This document shows positions 22,230 through 33,759 of a DNA stretch of 64,000 nucleotides, piece after piece. The translations under genes were made by a program, and so were the position numbers. The notes under the pieces are model-generated. The model saw only the letters and a list, made by a program, of their open reading frames with translations. It had not been told where the DNA came from and made no database searches. The first letter of the stretch is position 1, and every line of letters begins with the position of its first letter. The stretch comes from Selaginella moellendorffii (Eukaryota; Streptophyta; Lycopodiopsida; Selaginellales; Selaginellaceae), in NCBI RefSeq assembly GCF_000143415.4, contig NW_003314267.1, positions 1,985,497 to 2,049,496 of the forward strand. Direction: 5' to 3'.

Positions 22230-23650
22230 TATAATTAAGACCACCCATACCATAGTCTCGTCTTCTAAAAATTAAGTTATCCATCCATGAGTGCTTATCC
22301 CATAACCACACTTTAGCATCTTTAAAATGCTTAAATATATAAAGAACACCCTTCCCTAATATCCCTTCTTTGATCTTTATTAAATTCTTTTCTGTCCATA
22401 GTTGTGCTCACAAACACTGCCATTGATTTAAGGCTTGAAGGCTTGACCACTATATTCCATTGACCTTTGGAACTTTTTTGACACATGATTATATCTTTAG
22501 TCACTACACAAGAGGATTGCTCTTTTTCTTTTTTATAGTCCAGGACTTTAGAACAATATTTCAAAACACTATGGCCCAACTTGAGTTTTGTGGATACTCT
22601 CCCCACCTTTTGCCTCTAGGTGCCTAACCATGTGGCTAGAGCGAGGTTCTGATAAGTTATACTAGATATCCAAGCAGGTAGTGTGACCCACACTTGGATT
22701 GGGAGCATTGACCATTCGATCTCCCGAGGGAGCTATACTTGACTCTTGAATATTTCACTAGATTATCTTATATATTCATCCATATTCACTTTAGCCTTAA
22801 ACTCCTCAGTAGTTATATCATCAACCATCATATGGATATACCCTTCCTTAGTCACATTAGCCTTTCTTGGCCAAATTGGTTCCATTGGAGTCATCCCTCT
22901 ACTATCCTAGGGTTCAAATATAGAGGGAAAGAGCCCATGAATAAGAGTGAATAAGGGAGTATTCTTATTCCCTTATAAGAATAAGGGAAAGACCCCCTTT
23001 TTCAATTGGCTAAGGGTTTTGAGATATTTGAGGTTAAGTGTCCTTGGGTTTGAATAGTATTGGGTTAGGTGACCTCCTAAGAAGTCTAAACTCATGAGCT
23101 TATAGTTTGGGAAATGATTGCTTTGGGCTTTCACCTCTGGACTTGGATTCGGACTCAAATTTGGACTTAACTTTAATCTCAATCTTGGTCTTGGTCTTGG
23201 ATTCCTTCTCAGACTCTATCTTAGATTTTTGCTCTGACTCTATCTCTGACTCTTTATCAGATTCCATCTTGGACTCCTTCTCAGACTTTGTCTTGGACTC
23301 CATATCGGATTCCTACTCGGACTCCATCTCAAACTCCATCTCAGATTCCTACTTGAACTTTATCTCAAACTCCCCTTCTCAAACTCTATATTGGACTCAG
23401 CCCTAACACTTCCATATATCACGACACTTGCCATGTGTTAGTCCTTCTTGTGCCCTTTTCTAAAGACTTATTCACCAATTGCTTTGCACTCATTCCACAA
23501 ACACTTTATTCGGAATTCCATTCCTACCCTCAACTTTTTAAGTTATAACTTTTGGTTTAAACATGTTATGCTTGTTGGACTTTTGCTTCAATGACTACCA
23601 TATAGCATACCTTCAACTCCACTTTTGGGCTTAGGGATTTGTGTCTCACA
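22230..23650 (-). mobile_element. Old, diverged family-A LTR copy
   Basis: Aligns along most of its length with the LTRs of Element A (24.1-25.26 and 36.1-37.37 kb): shared CTTCCC(T/C)AATATCCC, GAACAATATTTCAAAACACT/GGGACAACATTTCGG, CTTTGGGCTTTCACC, a GGACTC-type array and the end TTTGTGTCTCACA at 23638-23650. It carries many C-to-T-like changes, so it is older than Element A. The left edge is blurred. Confidence 0.6.
23140..23396. repeat. GGACTC-type hexamer array, old LTR copy
   Basis: Degenerate tandem of GGACTC/CAGACTC words, open in several frames as Ser/Asp or Glu/Ser text. Follows GGGCTTTCACC. Confidence 0.75.
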
Positions 23651-23725
23651 ATTGATTGCAAGCAATTAAAGGGAATAACTCAAGAGACGATCTATAAGAG
23701 TTCAAATATAAAAGAAAAAGGCCCA

Positions 23726-23835
23726 TTGTAAGTGACTAAATTTTTTATTTTACTTTAGTCACTTTTGACCACTTAAAGGAGTTTCACTTATAACCTTTAT
23801 AATTTTTATTCTAGACTTGGAAATTTACTAGCCTC
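23726..23835 (-). mobile_element. Split old family-A LTR, first piece
   Basis: Begins TGTAAGTGACTAAATTTTTT like the family-A LTR end and runs to the point where Element A inserted (GCCTC at 23831-23835). The sequence resumes at 37366. Confidence 0.6.
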
Positions 23836-25257
23836 TGTAAGTGACAAATTTTTCTATTCTACTTTATTCGCTTAACCGCACCTCTAACCACTTGGAGGAG
23901 TCTCATTCACAACCTCTATAAGTCCCATTCAGGACTTAGGGCTTGCTAGCCCCAAAAATGGCATCCATGCCACTCAACCTTTACACTTGGTCCAAGTGCT
24001 CCACGTGTCCGATCCCATGATCGACACCCCAAGGTACCACTGACATATGAGCCCGTTACGCTAGGCCACGCTCATTCACCTTGGTCACATTGGTGGTCTA
24101 ACACCACCTGCATTACAATCCTGTCTCTCCAAGATTGGGCCATCCGTCCATGAGTGATCATCCCAGATCCACTCCTTAACATCCTTAGGATGCCCACAGA
24201 CATGGGGAATAGCCTTCCCCAATATCCCTTTTCCGGTCCCCACCAAATCCCTTTTTGCTCATGGCCGCATTCGCCAACACCGCCACTGGATCGAGGCCCA
24301 CAGGCCTGACCACTAAGTCCCACGGTCCTCTAGGACTTCTTTGCCACATGACTGTATCCTTGGTCTCTACTCCAAAGGATTACTCCTCTTCCTTTCCACA
24401 GTCTGGGACTTTGGGACAACATTTCGGAACACCGTGGCCCTATGCGGGCCTCATGGGTACTCTCCCCGCCTTCCGCCTTTAGGTGCTCTAGCTATGGGCT
24501 TAAAGCGAGGTTCCATTGAGCCACGTTAGGTATCCAAGTAGGTAGTGCCACCCACACTTGGACTGGGAGCATTGGCCAGTTGATCTCCCTGGGGAACTAG
24601 AGCCGGCTCTTGAACACTTCACCAAGCTACCCTGCTTGTCGGTCCGTGTTCACTCTAGTTTTAGACTTCCCAGTGGGCAGCTCATCATCTAACACTGGGT
24701 ACAGCCTTCCTGGGCCAAACTGGCCTTTCTTGGCCAAACTGGCTCCACTGCAATCCTCCCCCTACTATACTTTTGGAGCTCACCAAACCCCCCAGGGTCT
24801 GGGAGATGAACGCTTTGGGCTTTCACCCACTCAGACTCGAACTCGGACTCGGATTTGGACTCGGACTCAGACTCGGACTTAGACTCGGGCTCAGGCTCGG
24901 TCCCGGTCTCGACCTCGGACTCCCTCTCGGGTCCTTCTCGGACTCCATCTCGGACTCCATCTCGGTCCATCTCAGACTCCATCTCGGGTCCATCTCGGGT
25001 CCATCTCAGACTCTTTCTTGGACACTTCCACGTGTCATGTTTTGGTCCTCTTGTGTCCCCTTTTCTAGAGACTCACTCATGGCTTGCCCCGTGCTTGTTC
25101 CTCGAGCCCTTTGTTGGGAGTTCCACTCCCACTCTTGACCTTTTCAAGTTGGAGCTTTTAGTCCAAACGTGTTATGCTTGTTTGGGTTTCACTTCAGCCA
25201 CTACCACGTGGCGCCCTTTCGGCTTCACTTTGGGGCCTAGGGATTTTGTGTCTCACA
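23836..25257 (-). repeat. Element A left LTR (3' LTR)
   Basis: 1422 bp, TGTAAG...CTCACA. It contains the CTATACTTTTGGAGC...GGGCTTTCACCC module at about 24765-24830 and a GGACTC array right after it. It is ~80 bp shorter than the right LTR, mostly from array length. Confidence 0.78.
24833..25012. repeat. GGACTC-type hexamer array, Element A left LTR
   Basis: Tandem CTCGGACTCGGA words, then looser CATCTCGGACTC units. Confidence 0.8.
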
Positions 25258-28136
25258 ACTCCACCACCCATAGATGAAGTTCGATGTCCTCATCGAACGG
25301 TAAACCCTTTTATAAAGTAACACCCACAGGTATTACCATTTCCATCCTTGGCACCAAGCCAATATTTGTCTATGGTTTGACCCCGAAGGCTCACCATGCC
25401 TTGTCCATCCTCTAAGGAGTATAGTCTTTCCAACGTAGAGACTCACTCGACCACCTAGGGTGGTTTGCTCCCTTTTATTGGTTCAGTTCTCGCTAAACCC
25501 GTTAGAGACACTCTCTTTAACTCAATTCCACTACTCATTCTTGAGTAGTCTTAGATTCCATTGACATAACCTTTGCACTTTGGAACTTTTAATTTTGACT
25601 TCTCCGAGTCAATTTCCTAGGTGTCTCCGACACCTTACGTTGCACATAGTGCAACTCCACTTCCTTATCCTAGGAAGTTCTTTACTTGAGGGTACCATCA
25701 TCCTCTCTTCGATATCGTGCCACCTTTGGGCACTAAGTTCCAGTTATCATAATTGGTGCTAGGGCTGCCCACGGCCCTATTATTTGGCTACCTTACCGCT
25801 CCCCCCTTTGGAGCATCCACTTTCTCCAAATCGAAGCGATTGGGAATCCATCCTTGGGGAAACATTGCCTTTCCCACAATCCGTTAGCACCCAACACATT
25901 AGTGTTCTCAACCCAACTTTGCCATTTGGATTCTTTCCCATGATTCTTATGGCTCTTTCCTTAGCCATTAATCTTTTGCTCCTATCCTTGATTATTGCAC
26001 CCAACAACATAGAATCCTTACCTCCATTTTCAATGTTTCCTTTCAGTTCCATAACAAGCACTTTGCTTTGCCAAGTCTAGAGGGTGTTCACCCCTAATAT
26101 GTCTCTTTAATATTTTCTGCCATGGGCTCTATCCACAGCCTAACTTTTGAGACCCTCCCTTGGATCTCTTATAGAGACTACTTTTCTCGGACTTATTATG
26201 CCATATCATTGACATAGCTCATTTCCCTTAGATGTTCTTCCCACTTAGTCACCTTGACCAAACCACACCATTATCAATAGTTCAAATCAACACTTTGAAC
26301 TAGGAATCGTATTCCTTAACCCAAACAAAGACCTTGTCCTTGTTTAGCTATAAGATCACTTAGTGATCTCATCTTGACCCCTTAATAGGTCTACCAATAG
26401 GAACTAGGTCTTCCAGACCCTTCTAAGTTGTTGACTATGACCTTAGGGGCATCCCCCACACTTGGCGGTGCACCCAAGCCAGCCCTTCCAGCTAAGGATC
26501 CATAGCAACTGAGACTAGGTGTCCCCATCTCATTCACCACGTCCTTGGTGCCCTTTGCACCAAAGTGTTCAAGTTAGATATGCCAAGCTTTCACTCTAAG
26601 CAATCTAACCGTGCATCACGACTCCAAGGCATCCCCTGTTTGGCGGTGTGCCCAAGCCAATTTCCTCATTGAGAGTCCATGACCACCAAAATATGAGTGT
26701 CCTCATATTCCAAACCATCACCACGCCCTAATGATTTGGGACTCAAACCCAAGCACTAGAGGGTCGGGACTCGAACCCAACCTTCATATATGCATCTACG
26801 GAAGGCATCATCCAAGATGCCTGGCATGACTCCCCATGTTGGTGCATCAACTTATAGTCAAAGCGCGCTATAGATCACAGCTTAGGAACCTAGTTCCTCC
26901 GCACTGCCAAGTCCTCTTGCTTGACAAATATGTGATCATGCATGGACTCTTCCATGCTCGGTCCCATGGGTTACCCCTTTTGAAGTTAGCACCCTCAACT
27001 AGGGGATTTGTCCCCTTGAATTGCCAATCTCACTTAGCAAGTCATCCGGCCACCGTAATATAGTTCATGCATAAGCGTGAAAGTCCTTAACCACCGACTT
27101 TCGTTCAAAGCCCTCTCTTTGAACACTCGGGAACCACTTCCCCAACCTTGATAGCCTCGCCCCATGGCCAACTTCAAGACTACGCTTCTGCTGCACCACT
27201 CTAATTTCGCACGCTCTAGGAACCATTTACGCTTGGCTTTCTAGGTACTAAGCTACCTAGAATCGTCTTCAGAAACTTTTGAAGGAACTATTTCCCTTAG
27301 CTTGTTAAGGCCTCTCTTTTCGCAAGCTTTTTAGTTGCTATATAGTCTAACATGGACAATTCCATATTTTAGACTCTCCATGACATCACGGTTGCTAGCA
27401 ACAAAACACTTGAGCCCCCACTTGGTTTTCCACTCCCAATTGGCATAACCACCCTTGGTTATACCTTTCGATTCCTATGGTTTGGTTCTATCCCTTTACT
27501 ACTTGTTTTTGGCTTCACACCTTTCCTTCGGTCATTTTCCTTAAGACTAGGAGGATAGCTTTGCACTTTCCATCATGCCTTAGCAAGTATTCTTAGGGAT
27601 GAACTGACCCGATAACCTAGGGAGTGGTTCCTCAATCTAGGTATGCTCACTTTATAATCCCACACACCGGGATTAATATTATTGCTTATTGGCCCTTATA
27701 TGCCCATCACTAGCCTTGCCAAAATTCCATTTTTTGGCTTTGTCCAATTCAGGTAGACAGTTTTCTCCCGTCTTCGCAACCTTGGACATTTGGATAGCAC
27801 CTTCTATCCATTATTCGCTAGGGACTTAGTCCCTTGGGCCTTATCTATTGCTCTCGTGACATCAAACACCACCTCTTGGTGTTCTAGAGTGTTTGGATGT
27901 CCCAAATGATGGCCTCTTTGACAATGAGCATTCCCTTTTACGACATTGACTTACTATTTCGCAACATAAGCAATTTATCCCCCATAAGGGTATATCTAAC
28001 TTTCTTATGCTATTAAGAAGTTTTTACCTTCTATCAGTTTAACCAATTATCTTGCACCTTTTGCTTATTTGCCTAATAGTTGTCAAGTCCTACAACTCAT
28101 TGCTGGTGCTTCCACACCTCCATCATTGTTTTGGTC
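25258..28136. other. Element A internal region, left part
   Basis: Mostly non-coding text rich in short direct words (for example CATCCCC...CTTGGCGGTG near 26451 and again near 26630). No conserved protein motif was found on either strand. Confidence 0.5.
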
Positions 28137-28141
28137 ACCAC
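28137..28141 (+). repeat. Target-site duplication of Element B, left
   Basis: ACCAC immediately before the LTR, matching ACCAC at 33755-33759. Confidence 0.85.
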
Positions 28142-28554
28142 TGTCAGGAATCCCCCAATTCTTGCCACATTCCTGACTCTCGCCGGATTCCTGACCTGCA
28201 GACCACATTCCTGATTCTCAAGACACTTCCCTATTCCTGACTCTCGAGACACTTCCCTATTCCTAACTCTCGAGACACTTCCTTATTCGAGACTTTCTGA
28301 TTCCCTGTACGATTCCTAAGTCTCGAGCCACATTCCTGATATTGATGTGGTGCCTCCTCGACCTCAGCTATATTTAGGCCGTCCACGATCCAAGAGTGGT
28401 GGAGCTTCATCAACCTATAGTATATATAGGTTAGCCTTGTTCCATTTCTCCACAATCTGAATCAACGCCAATCTAAGGCCTTTTCTTTGTTTCCACTAGC
28501 TTTTCTCTTTGTCTTTTGCATTTTCCAATCTTGATCTTGTTGGGGGTCTTGATA
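28142..28554 (+). repeat. Element B 5' LTR
   Basis: Starts TGTCAGGAATCCCCC and ends GGGGGTCTTGATA. It contains three tandem copies of a ~26-bp unit (ATTCCTGACTCTCGAGACAC and variants) at about 28210-28295. Confidence 0.85.
28421..28464 (+). promoter_or_regulatory. Element B core promoter and transcript start
   Basis: TATATATA at 28421-28428. Thirty bases downstream, at the expected start site, lies CACAATCTGAATCA (28451-28464), which is complementary to the primer-binding site. Confidence 0.65.
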
Positions 28555-28557
28555 GTT

Positions 28558-28571
28558 TGATTCAGATTGTG
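28558..28571 (+). other. Self-priming primer-binding site of Element B
   Basis: TGATTCAGATTGTG, 3 bp after the 5' LTR. It is a perfect 14-base reverse complement of the presumed RNA 5' end, as in Tf1/sushi-type elements. Confidence 0.7.
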
Positions 28572-28658
28572 TTTTTTGCTTTTGGTTTAGCTCGTTTTGA
28601 TTGTTTGATTGCCTTTGTCTTTTTTCCTTTTTTTTTTTTTCTTTCTTTCTTTTTGCCG

Positions 28659-29600
28659 ATGGAGTCTCCAAGCCATCCTGATTTCTTTGCCGAAGTCCTT
28701 GCAAAAATCCAGTCTGAGAATACTGAGCTGAAGGCGACCCTTCTTCGCATGCAGCAGGAGCTTGCTTCACTTTCGGCTCAAGGATCTAGCAAAGTTCCTG
28801 AACCGAAGGTGAGTTTCCCGGCGAAATTTTCAGGCAAGCGTTCGGAGCTTCGCGGATTTCTGAACCAAATGGAGCTGATCTTTGCACTTCAACATCGGCG
28901 GTACCCCACTCCCGAGTCTCAAATCAGCGTGATTGGGACGTTGCTCGAAGATGCAGCTTTGTCATGGTTTTCTCCTCTTTTGGAGAAGAGCATGAAAGGG
29001 GTCGTGGTTCCAGAGCTGATGGATCTTCAATTGTTCAAAGAGAAGCTCGAAGCATGTTTTGGTGAGACAGATCGGGTTTGGGCTGCTACCACAAAGATGA
29101 GACTCGTCTTGCCTTGATCTACGCTATAGAGTTCCAACTCCTTGCCTTGGACACTCAGTGGGATGAGCGGGCTCTGATTGACCAATTTCATTTCAGCCTC
29201 AACAACGGTGTCAAGGATTTGTTGCTCACCATGGAGGATCCCAAGGACCTGTCGGACGCCATCAACAAAGCTGTTCGATGTGACAATCATCTATTTGAAC
29301 GTCGTCAGGAAAGTCACCGTGCCACTGTTTTTCCGTCCTAGACTCAGGAATCCCAGCTTGAGTCTTTGGGGCATACTTCTGAACCTACTGTTTCGGTCCC
29401 GATGGATATTTCTGGTACTCCCCGACTCATTAGAGGGAAGTTGAGTCCTGCTGAGAAGCAACGTCGAATATCTCATAATCTTTGCCTCTACTGTGCTGAT
29501 CCTAATCACAAAGCAGCTGTGTGTCCCAAGAAGCCTCCCCGTCTGCTCGAGTTCACTCTGCCTCAAAGTCCACCTCTGTTGTAGTCGGGAAACGACCCTG
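28659..29600 (+). pseudogene. Element B gag
   Basis: The ATG at 28659 starts MESPSHPDFFAEVLAKIQ, followed by a retrotransposon-gag core (FLNQMELIFALQ, DAALSWFSPLL). The frame breaks near 29080, continuing as LDTQWDERALIDQFHFSL in another frame. A CCHC zinc knuckle (CLYCADPNHKAAVCP) is at about 29482. At least two breaks. Confidence 0.75.
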
Positions 29601-30039
29601 TCCAAACAGAGTAGGAGCTGTCTATTTGGACTCCCCGAATAAAAATCATTTTTCTTCTTTATCAAGCTCCTCACCACCTTTCATTAAAGCCACCATCAAT
29701 TCCCGCAACTTCCGTGTCCCATGCCTCCTTTCTTTCACCGGACAATCAGGACTCAAGGCTCTGGCGCTACTGGACTCGGGTGCAACTTCCTGCTTCATGG
29801 ACACGGACTTTGTTGCCCGACATCACATTCCTCTTTCTCCTACCATACAGGATCTGAGGGTTGAAGGCATTGGCGGGCATTTTGTGTCTCCATCTTCTGG
29901 ACTTAGGGAAACGTTGCCCGTTCGAGTACACATCGGGTCCACTGTCACCGATATCGCCTTCAACATCATCAATAGTAAGTCCTCCTTTGTGGTGCTCGGT
30001 CTTCCTTGGTTCCAACTACATCAACCTCAGATTTGTTAG
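29521..30039 (+). pseudogene. Element B aspartic protease
   Basis: Contains the protease active-site motif ALLDSGATSCFMD near 29767 and the downstream FVVLGLPWF. Open for 172 codons, then interrupted by a stop before RT. Confidence 0.7.
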
Positions 30040-30264
30040 AAGGAATTACAGCTCATCTCTCCCACATCACCATCTCCCACGGCTTCCCCTGCTGTTCATC
30101 GAGTCTGAATCAGGAAAAGTTCCCTAAACTCAAATCGGGGTTCTGTTCCTGACTCTACGAAGTTTTCACCCTCTTCTTTTTCCTCTCTTCCATCTTACAC
30201 TGGACAGTATCCTCGTCTCATCATTCCATTTAGTCGTACACCTCCTCCTATCTCCACAATCACT

Positions 30265-31590
30265 ATGAAAGAACTCCTTCATGAAGAACCTATTTTCCTT
30301 TTTGCTTTGCATGTTTTTCCTGTCAGTCTTACTAAGAAGTATCATGATTTTGGGGATGTTCTTGACAAGAAAAAAGCTAGTGTACTGCCTGTTCATCGGC
30401 CTTATGACTGTCCCATTGATTTACAAGAAGGAGCATCACCTTCATGGGGGCCTATCTACGGGTTATCCCCGTCCAAGCTTAAGGCCCTCAAAGAGTACGT
30501 GGATGAGAACCTTGCCTTGGGATACATTCAGCATTCGCAATCCCCGGCTGGAGCGCTTGTCTTCTTTGTCAAGAAGAAGGATGGGAGTTTGCGGCTAGTC
30601 ATCGATTACCGAGGTTTGAACAAGGTGACTGTTCGGAACCGTTATCCGTTGCCCCTGATCTCGGACCTGTTGGAACGCCTCGGCGGTGCCCGCTTCTTCA
30701 CCAAGATTGACCTCCGTGGCACATACAACCTGATCCGGATCCGGCCTGGTGATGAATGGAAGACTGCATTCCGAACCCGCTATGGCCACTTCGAGTACAC
30801 TGTCATGCCATTTGGCTTGACAAATGCTCCAGCAGTTTTCCAACACATGGCGAACGACGTCTTTTAGGAGTTTCTTGATCAAATGGTGATCGTCTACCTC
30901 GATGACATCCTTATCTACTCAAAAACTCAGGAGGAGCACGACGAACATGTATGCAAGGTGCTGGCGAAGCTGCGAGAACACGGCCTATACGCGAAGCTTG
31001 AGAAATGTTCCTTCGATCAATAGTCTGTGGAGTTCCTTGGGTACATTGTCACTCCTGAGGGTATCACGATGGATCCTGCCAAAGTCAAAACTATTCTTGA
31101 GTGGGAGCCTCCACAATCAATGTCGGACGTTCAGGTTTTCCTTGGCTTCGCCAACTTCTACCGCAAATTCATTGATCACTACTCTGACATTGTCCTTCCT
31201 CTCACGCATCTCACTCGCAAGGATGTTCCCTTCTCTTGGTCTGCTACTGCCCAGCACGCCTTCGACACACTCAAGGCAGCCTTCAGTTCTGCACCCGTTT
31301 TGATCCATGCTGATTCCTCACAACCTTTCTTCATCGAGGCTGACGCCTCTGACTTTGCCATCGGTGCTGTGCTGTCTCAACTCGGAGCAGATCAAGAACT
31401 TCATCCGGTCGCTTTCCATTCTCGGAAATTCCAGCCTGCGGAGATCAATTACAAAATCCACGACAAGGAGCTCCTTGCCATCGTGGATTCCTTTGGAGAG
31501 TGGTGCCGTTTCTTGGAGGGGCGGGCCATCAAACAACAATTTGGATGGATCACAAAAATCTCGAGTACTTTGCCACTTCCCGAGTTTTAA
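30265..31590 (+). pseudogene. Element B reverse transcriptase and RNase H
   Basis: RT text runs from [11 protein letters not shown] through [19 protein letters not shown] and [15 protein letters not shown] to the catalytic [10 protein letters not shown] (~30893). RNase H follows with [17 protein letters not shown]. Stops at 30865 and 31021 interrupt the frame. The catalytic YLDD itself is intact. Confidence 0.85.
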
Positions 31591-31909
31591 GCCGTCGTCA
31601 AGCAAGGTGGGCACAATTCTTGAGTCGGTTTGACTTTGTTATCAAGTACAGACTGGAAAGCTTCAAGGCCTTCCTGATGCTCTTTCAAGGCACTCCTATC
31701 TCAGTCTCAGGCCTGGTAATCCTGCCTTCGATCAACAGGATCAAGTTATCCTCGGTCCTGATTGGCTTCAAGTTATGGCAATTTCCCTGGCCCCTCAGGA
31801 CTCCTCCTTGATGAATGCAATTAGAAACGATCTTCAATCCGATGATCTCGCTAACGAAATTTTTCCCCATCTTCAAGCTGGACACCCAGTGACTCCCGAC
31901 TGCCGGTGA

Positions 31910-32569
31910 TTTGACGAGTTTGAGTTCCTAGATGGCTTATTATACTGTGGGGAGCAGCTTTACGTTCCTGAAGGTGATGCTCAAAGGTTGGTTCTGATGG
32001 CGTGCCACAATAGCCCGACTGCTAGTCACTTTGGCATTGCGAAAACCTATGAGCTAGTTGCATGGGACTTTTGGTGGCCTCACATAGACGACTACATCAA
32101 AGCTTTTGTTACCTCCTGTGACACTTGCGCCCAAAATAAGGTACCTCGCCACCGTCCTTCAAGTTTGCTTCGTTCCCTTCCGGTCCCTTCAGGTCCTTGG
32201 GAATCCATCTCCATGGATTTTTTGAGTGATCTTCCGAGTTCTGAAGGCTTCAACAGCATTTTAGTCGTGGTGGATCGCTCCTCAAAGATGGTGCACTTCT
32301 TGCCATGTACCAAGGAGTTTTCGGGCGAGGACATGGCAAAATTGGTATTCAGGGAAATTTTCCGACTTCATGGGATTCCTACAGATGTGGTTTCGGATCG
32401 GGGGCCTCAGTTCATCTCTCATTTTTGGCAACGGTTTTTGCAGCGGCTTGGAGTGAAGGCCAACCTCTCTTTGGCATATCATCCTCAAACTGATGGGCAG
32501 TCCGAGCAAACAATTCAGACGTTGGAACAATTTTTGAGGTGCTTCATCAACTATCATCACGATAACTGA
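31910..32569 (+). pseudogene. Element B integrase
   Basis: HHCC zinc-binding part (ASHFGIAKTYE...CDTCAQNK) and DDE core: Asp in SMDFLSDLP, Asp in DVVSDRGPQF, Glu in QTDGQSEQTIQ. Stops at 32567. Confidence 0.85.
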
Positions 32570-33069
32570 TTCGATATCCTTCCCCTTGCTGAGTTCTCCT
32601 ATAACAACTCTGTTCACTCCTCTTTTCGAATTTCCCCCTTCTTTGCAAACTGGCCGAAATCCTCAATTCAATCTCTCACTTCCTTCTCCATCCGAATCCT
32701 CTCATTCAAATCCCCGCTCTGAGGCATTTGTCTCCAACCTCCAGGAAATCCACAACTCCATCTCCTTCCACCTCCATTGTGCTTAGGAATCTCATAAAAC
32801 ATTTGCCAATGTCCATCGTCAGGATTGTCCCCCTTACAATATCAGGGATAAAGTCTGGCTCCTCAGGCAAAATATCTCTACCACCAGGCCCTGTCCAAAA
32901 CTTGATTTCAAACGCCTCGGTCCTTTCCCTATCACTACCATCATTAATCTTGTCACTTATCGCCTTGCACTTCCCTCCTCATATCAAATTCACCCTGTTT
33001 TTCACTCCTCTCTCCTTGAGCCTTATATTCCCAGTCCTATTCCCAATCGGGTCATTCCTCCACCTCCAC

Positions 33070-33355
33070 CAGTGCAGCTCGAGGATGGGTTTGAGTATGA
33101 GGTTCAGGACATCCTTGATTCCAAGATTTCACTGTCTAAACTCTATTATCTGATCGACTGGAAGGGTTACGGACCTGAAGAACGCACTTGGGAACCTGCA
33201 AACAACTTGATTCATTCTCCTGACCTTGTTTAGGACTTCCACCGCCGCTATCCTTCTCGTCCCAGTCCTCATTCTTTTTCTCCATCTCCCATCCCTCGCC
33301 GCTCATCTCATCCTTCTTGTCGTTCTCATTCACACCCTCGTTCCACTCGTTCTTG
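33070..33355 (+). pseudogene. Element B chromodomain
   Basis: EYEVQDILDSKI...YYLIDWKGYGPEERTWEPA with the aromatic residues that bind methyl-lysine, then a Pro/Ser/Arg tail. A stop follows HSPDLV at 33231. Confidence 0.8.
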
Positions 33356-33367
33356 AGGAGGGGGTGC

Positions 33368-33754
33368 TATCAGGAATCCCCCAATTCTTGCCACATTCCT
33401 GACTCTCGCCGGATTCCTGACTTGTAGACCACATTCCTAATTCTCAAGACACTTCCCTATTCCTGACTCTCGAGACACTTCCCTATTCCCGACTCTCTGA
33501 TTCCCTGTACGATTCCTAAGTCTCGAGCCACATTCCTGATATTGATGTGGTGCCTCCTTGACCTCAGCTATATTTAGGCCATCCACGATCCAAGAGTGGT
33601 GGAGCTTCATCAACCTATAGTATATATAGGTTAGCCTTGTTCCATTTCTCCACAATCTAAATTAACGCCAGTCTAAGGCCTCTTCTTTGTTTCCACTAGC
33701 TTTTCTCTTTGTCTTTTGTATTTTCCAATCTTGATCTTGTTGGGGGTCTTGACA
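33368..33754 (+). repeat. Element B 3' LTR
   Basis: 387 bp. It has two instead of three of the 26-bp units, explaining the exact 26-bp size difference from the 5' LTR. The first dinucleotide is TA instead of TG; the end is TTGACA. Confidence 0.85.
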
Positions 33755-33759
33755 ACCAC
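33755..33759 (+). repeat. Target-site duplication of Element B, right
   Basis: ACCAC, identical to 28137-28141. Confidence 0.85.

Larger units (their letters stand above)
28142..33754 (+). mobile_element. Element B: chromodomain Ty3/gypsy retrotransposon with self-priming signature
   Basis: 5' LTR 28142-28554 (413 bp), 3' LTR 33368-33754 (387 bp), perfect ACCAC target-site duplication. Domain order gag, protease, RT, RNase H, integrase, chromodomain defines a chromovirus. There is no tRNA-type primer site. Instead the 14 bases at 28558-28571 are the exact reverse complement of 28451-28464, the predicted start of the transcript. Several stops and frameshifts make this copy defective. It is inserted within Element A, so it is younger than A. 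Confidence 0.88.

Noticed and set aside
23651-23725. The 75 bp between two old family-A LTR ends as a complete element interior
   Set aside because: No primer site or polypurine tract was found. Two independent LTR copies lying side by side is as likely.
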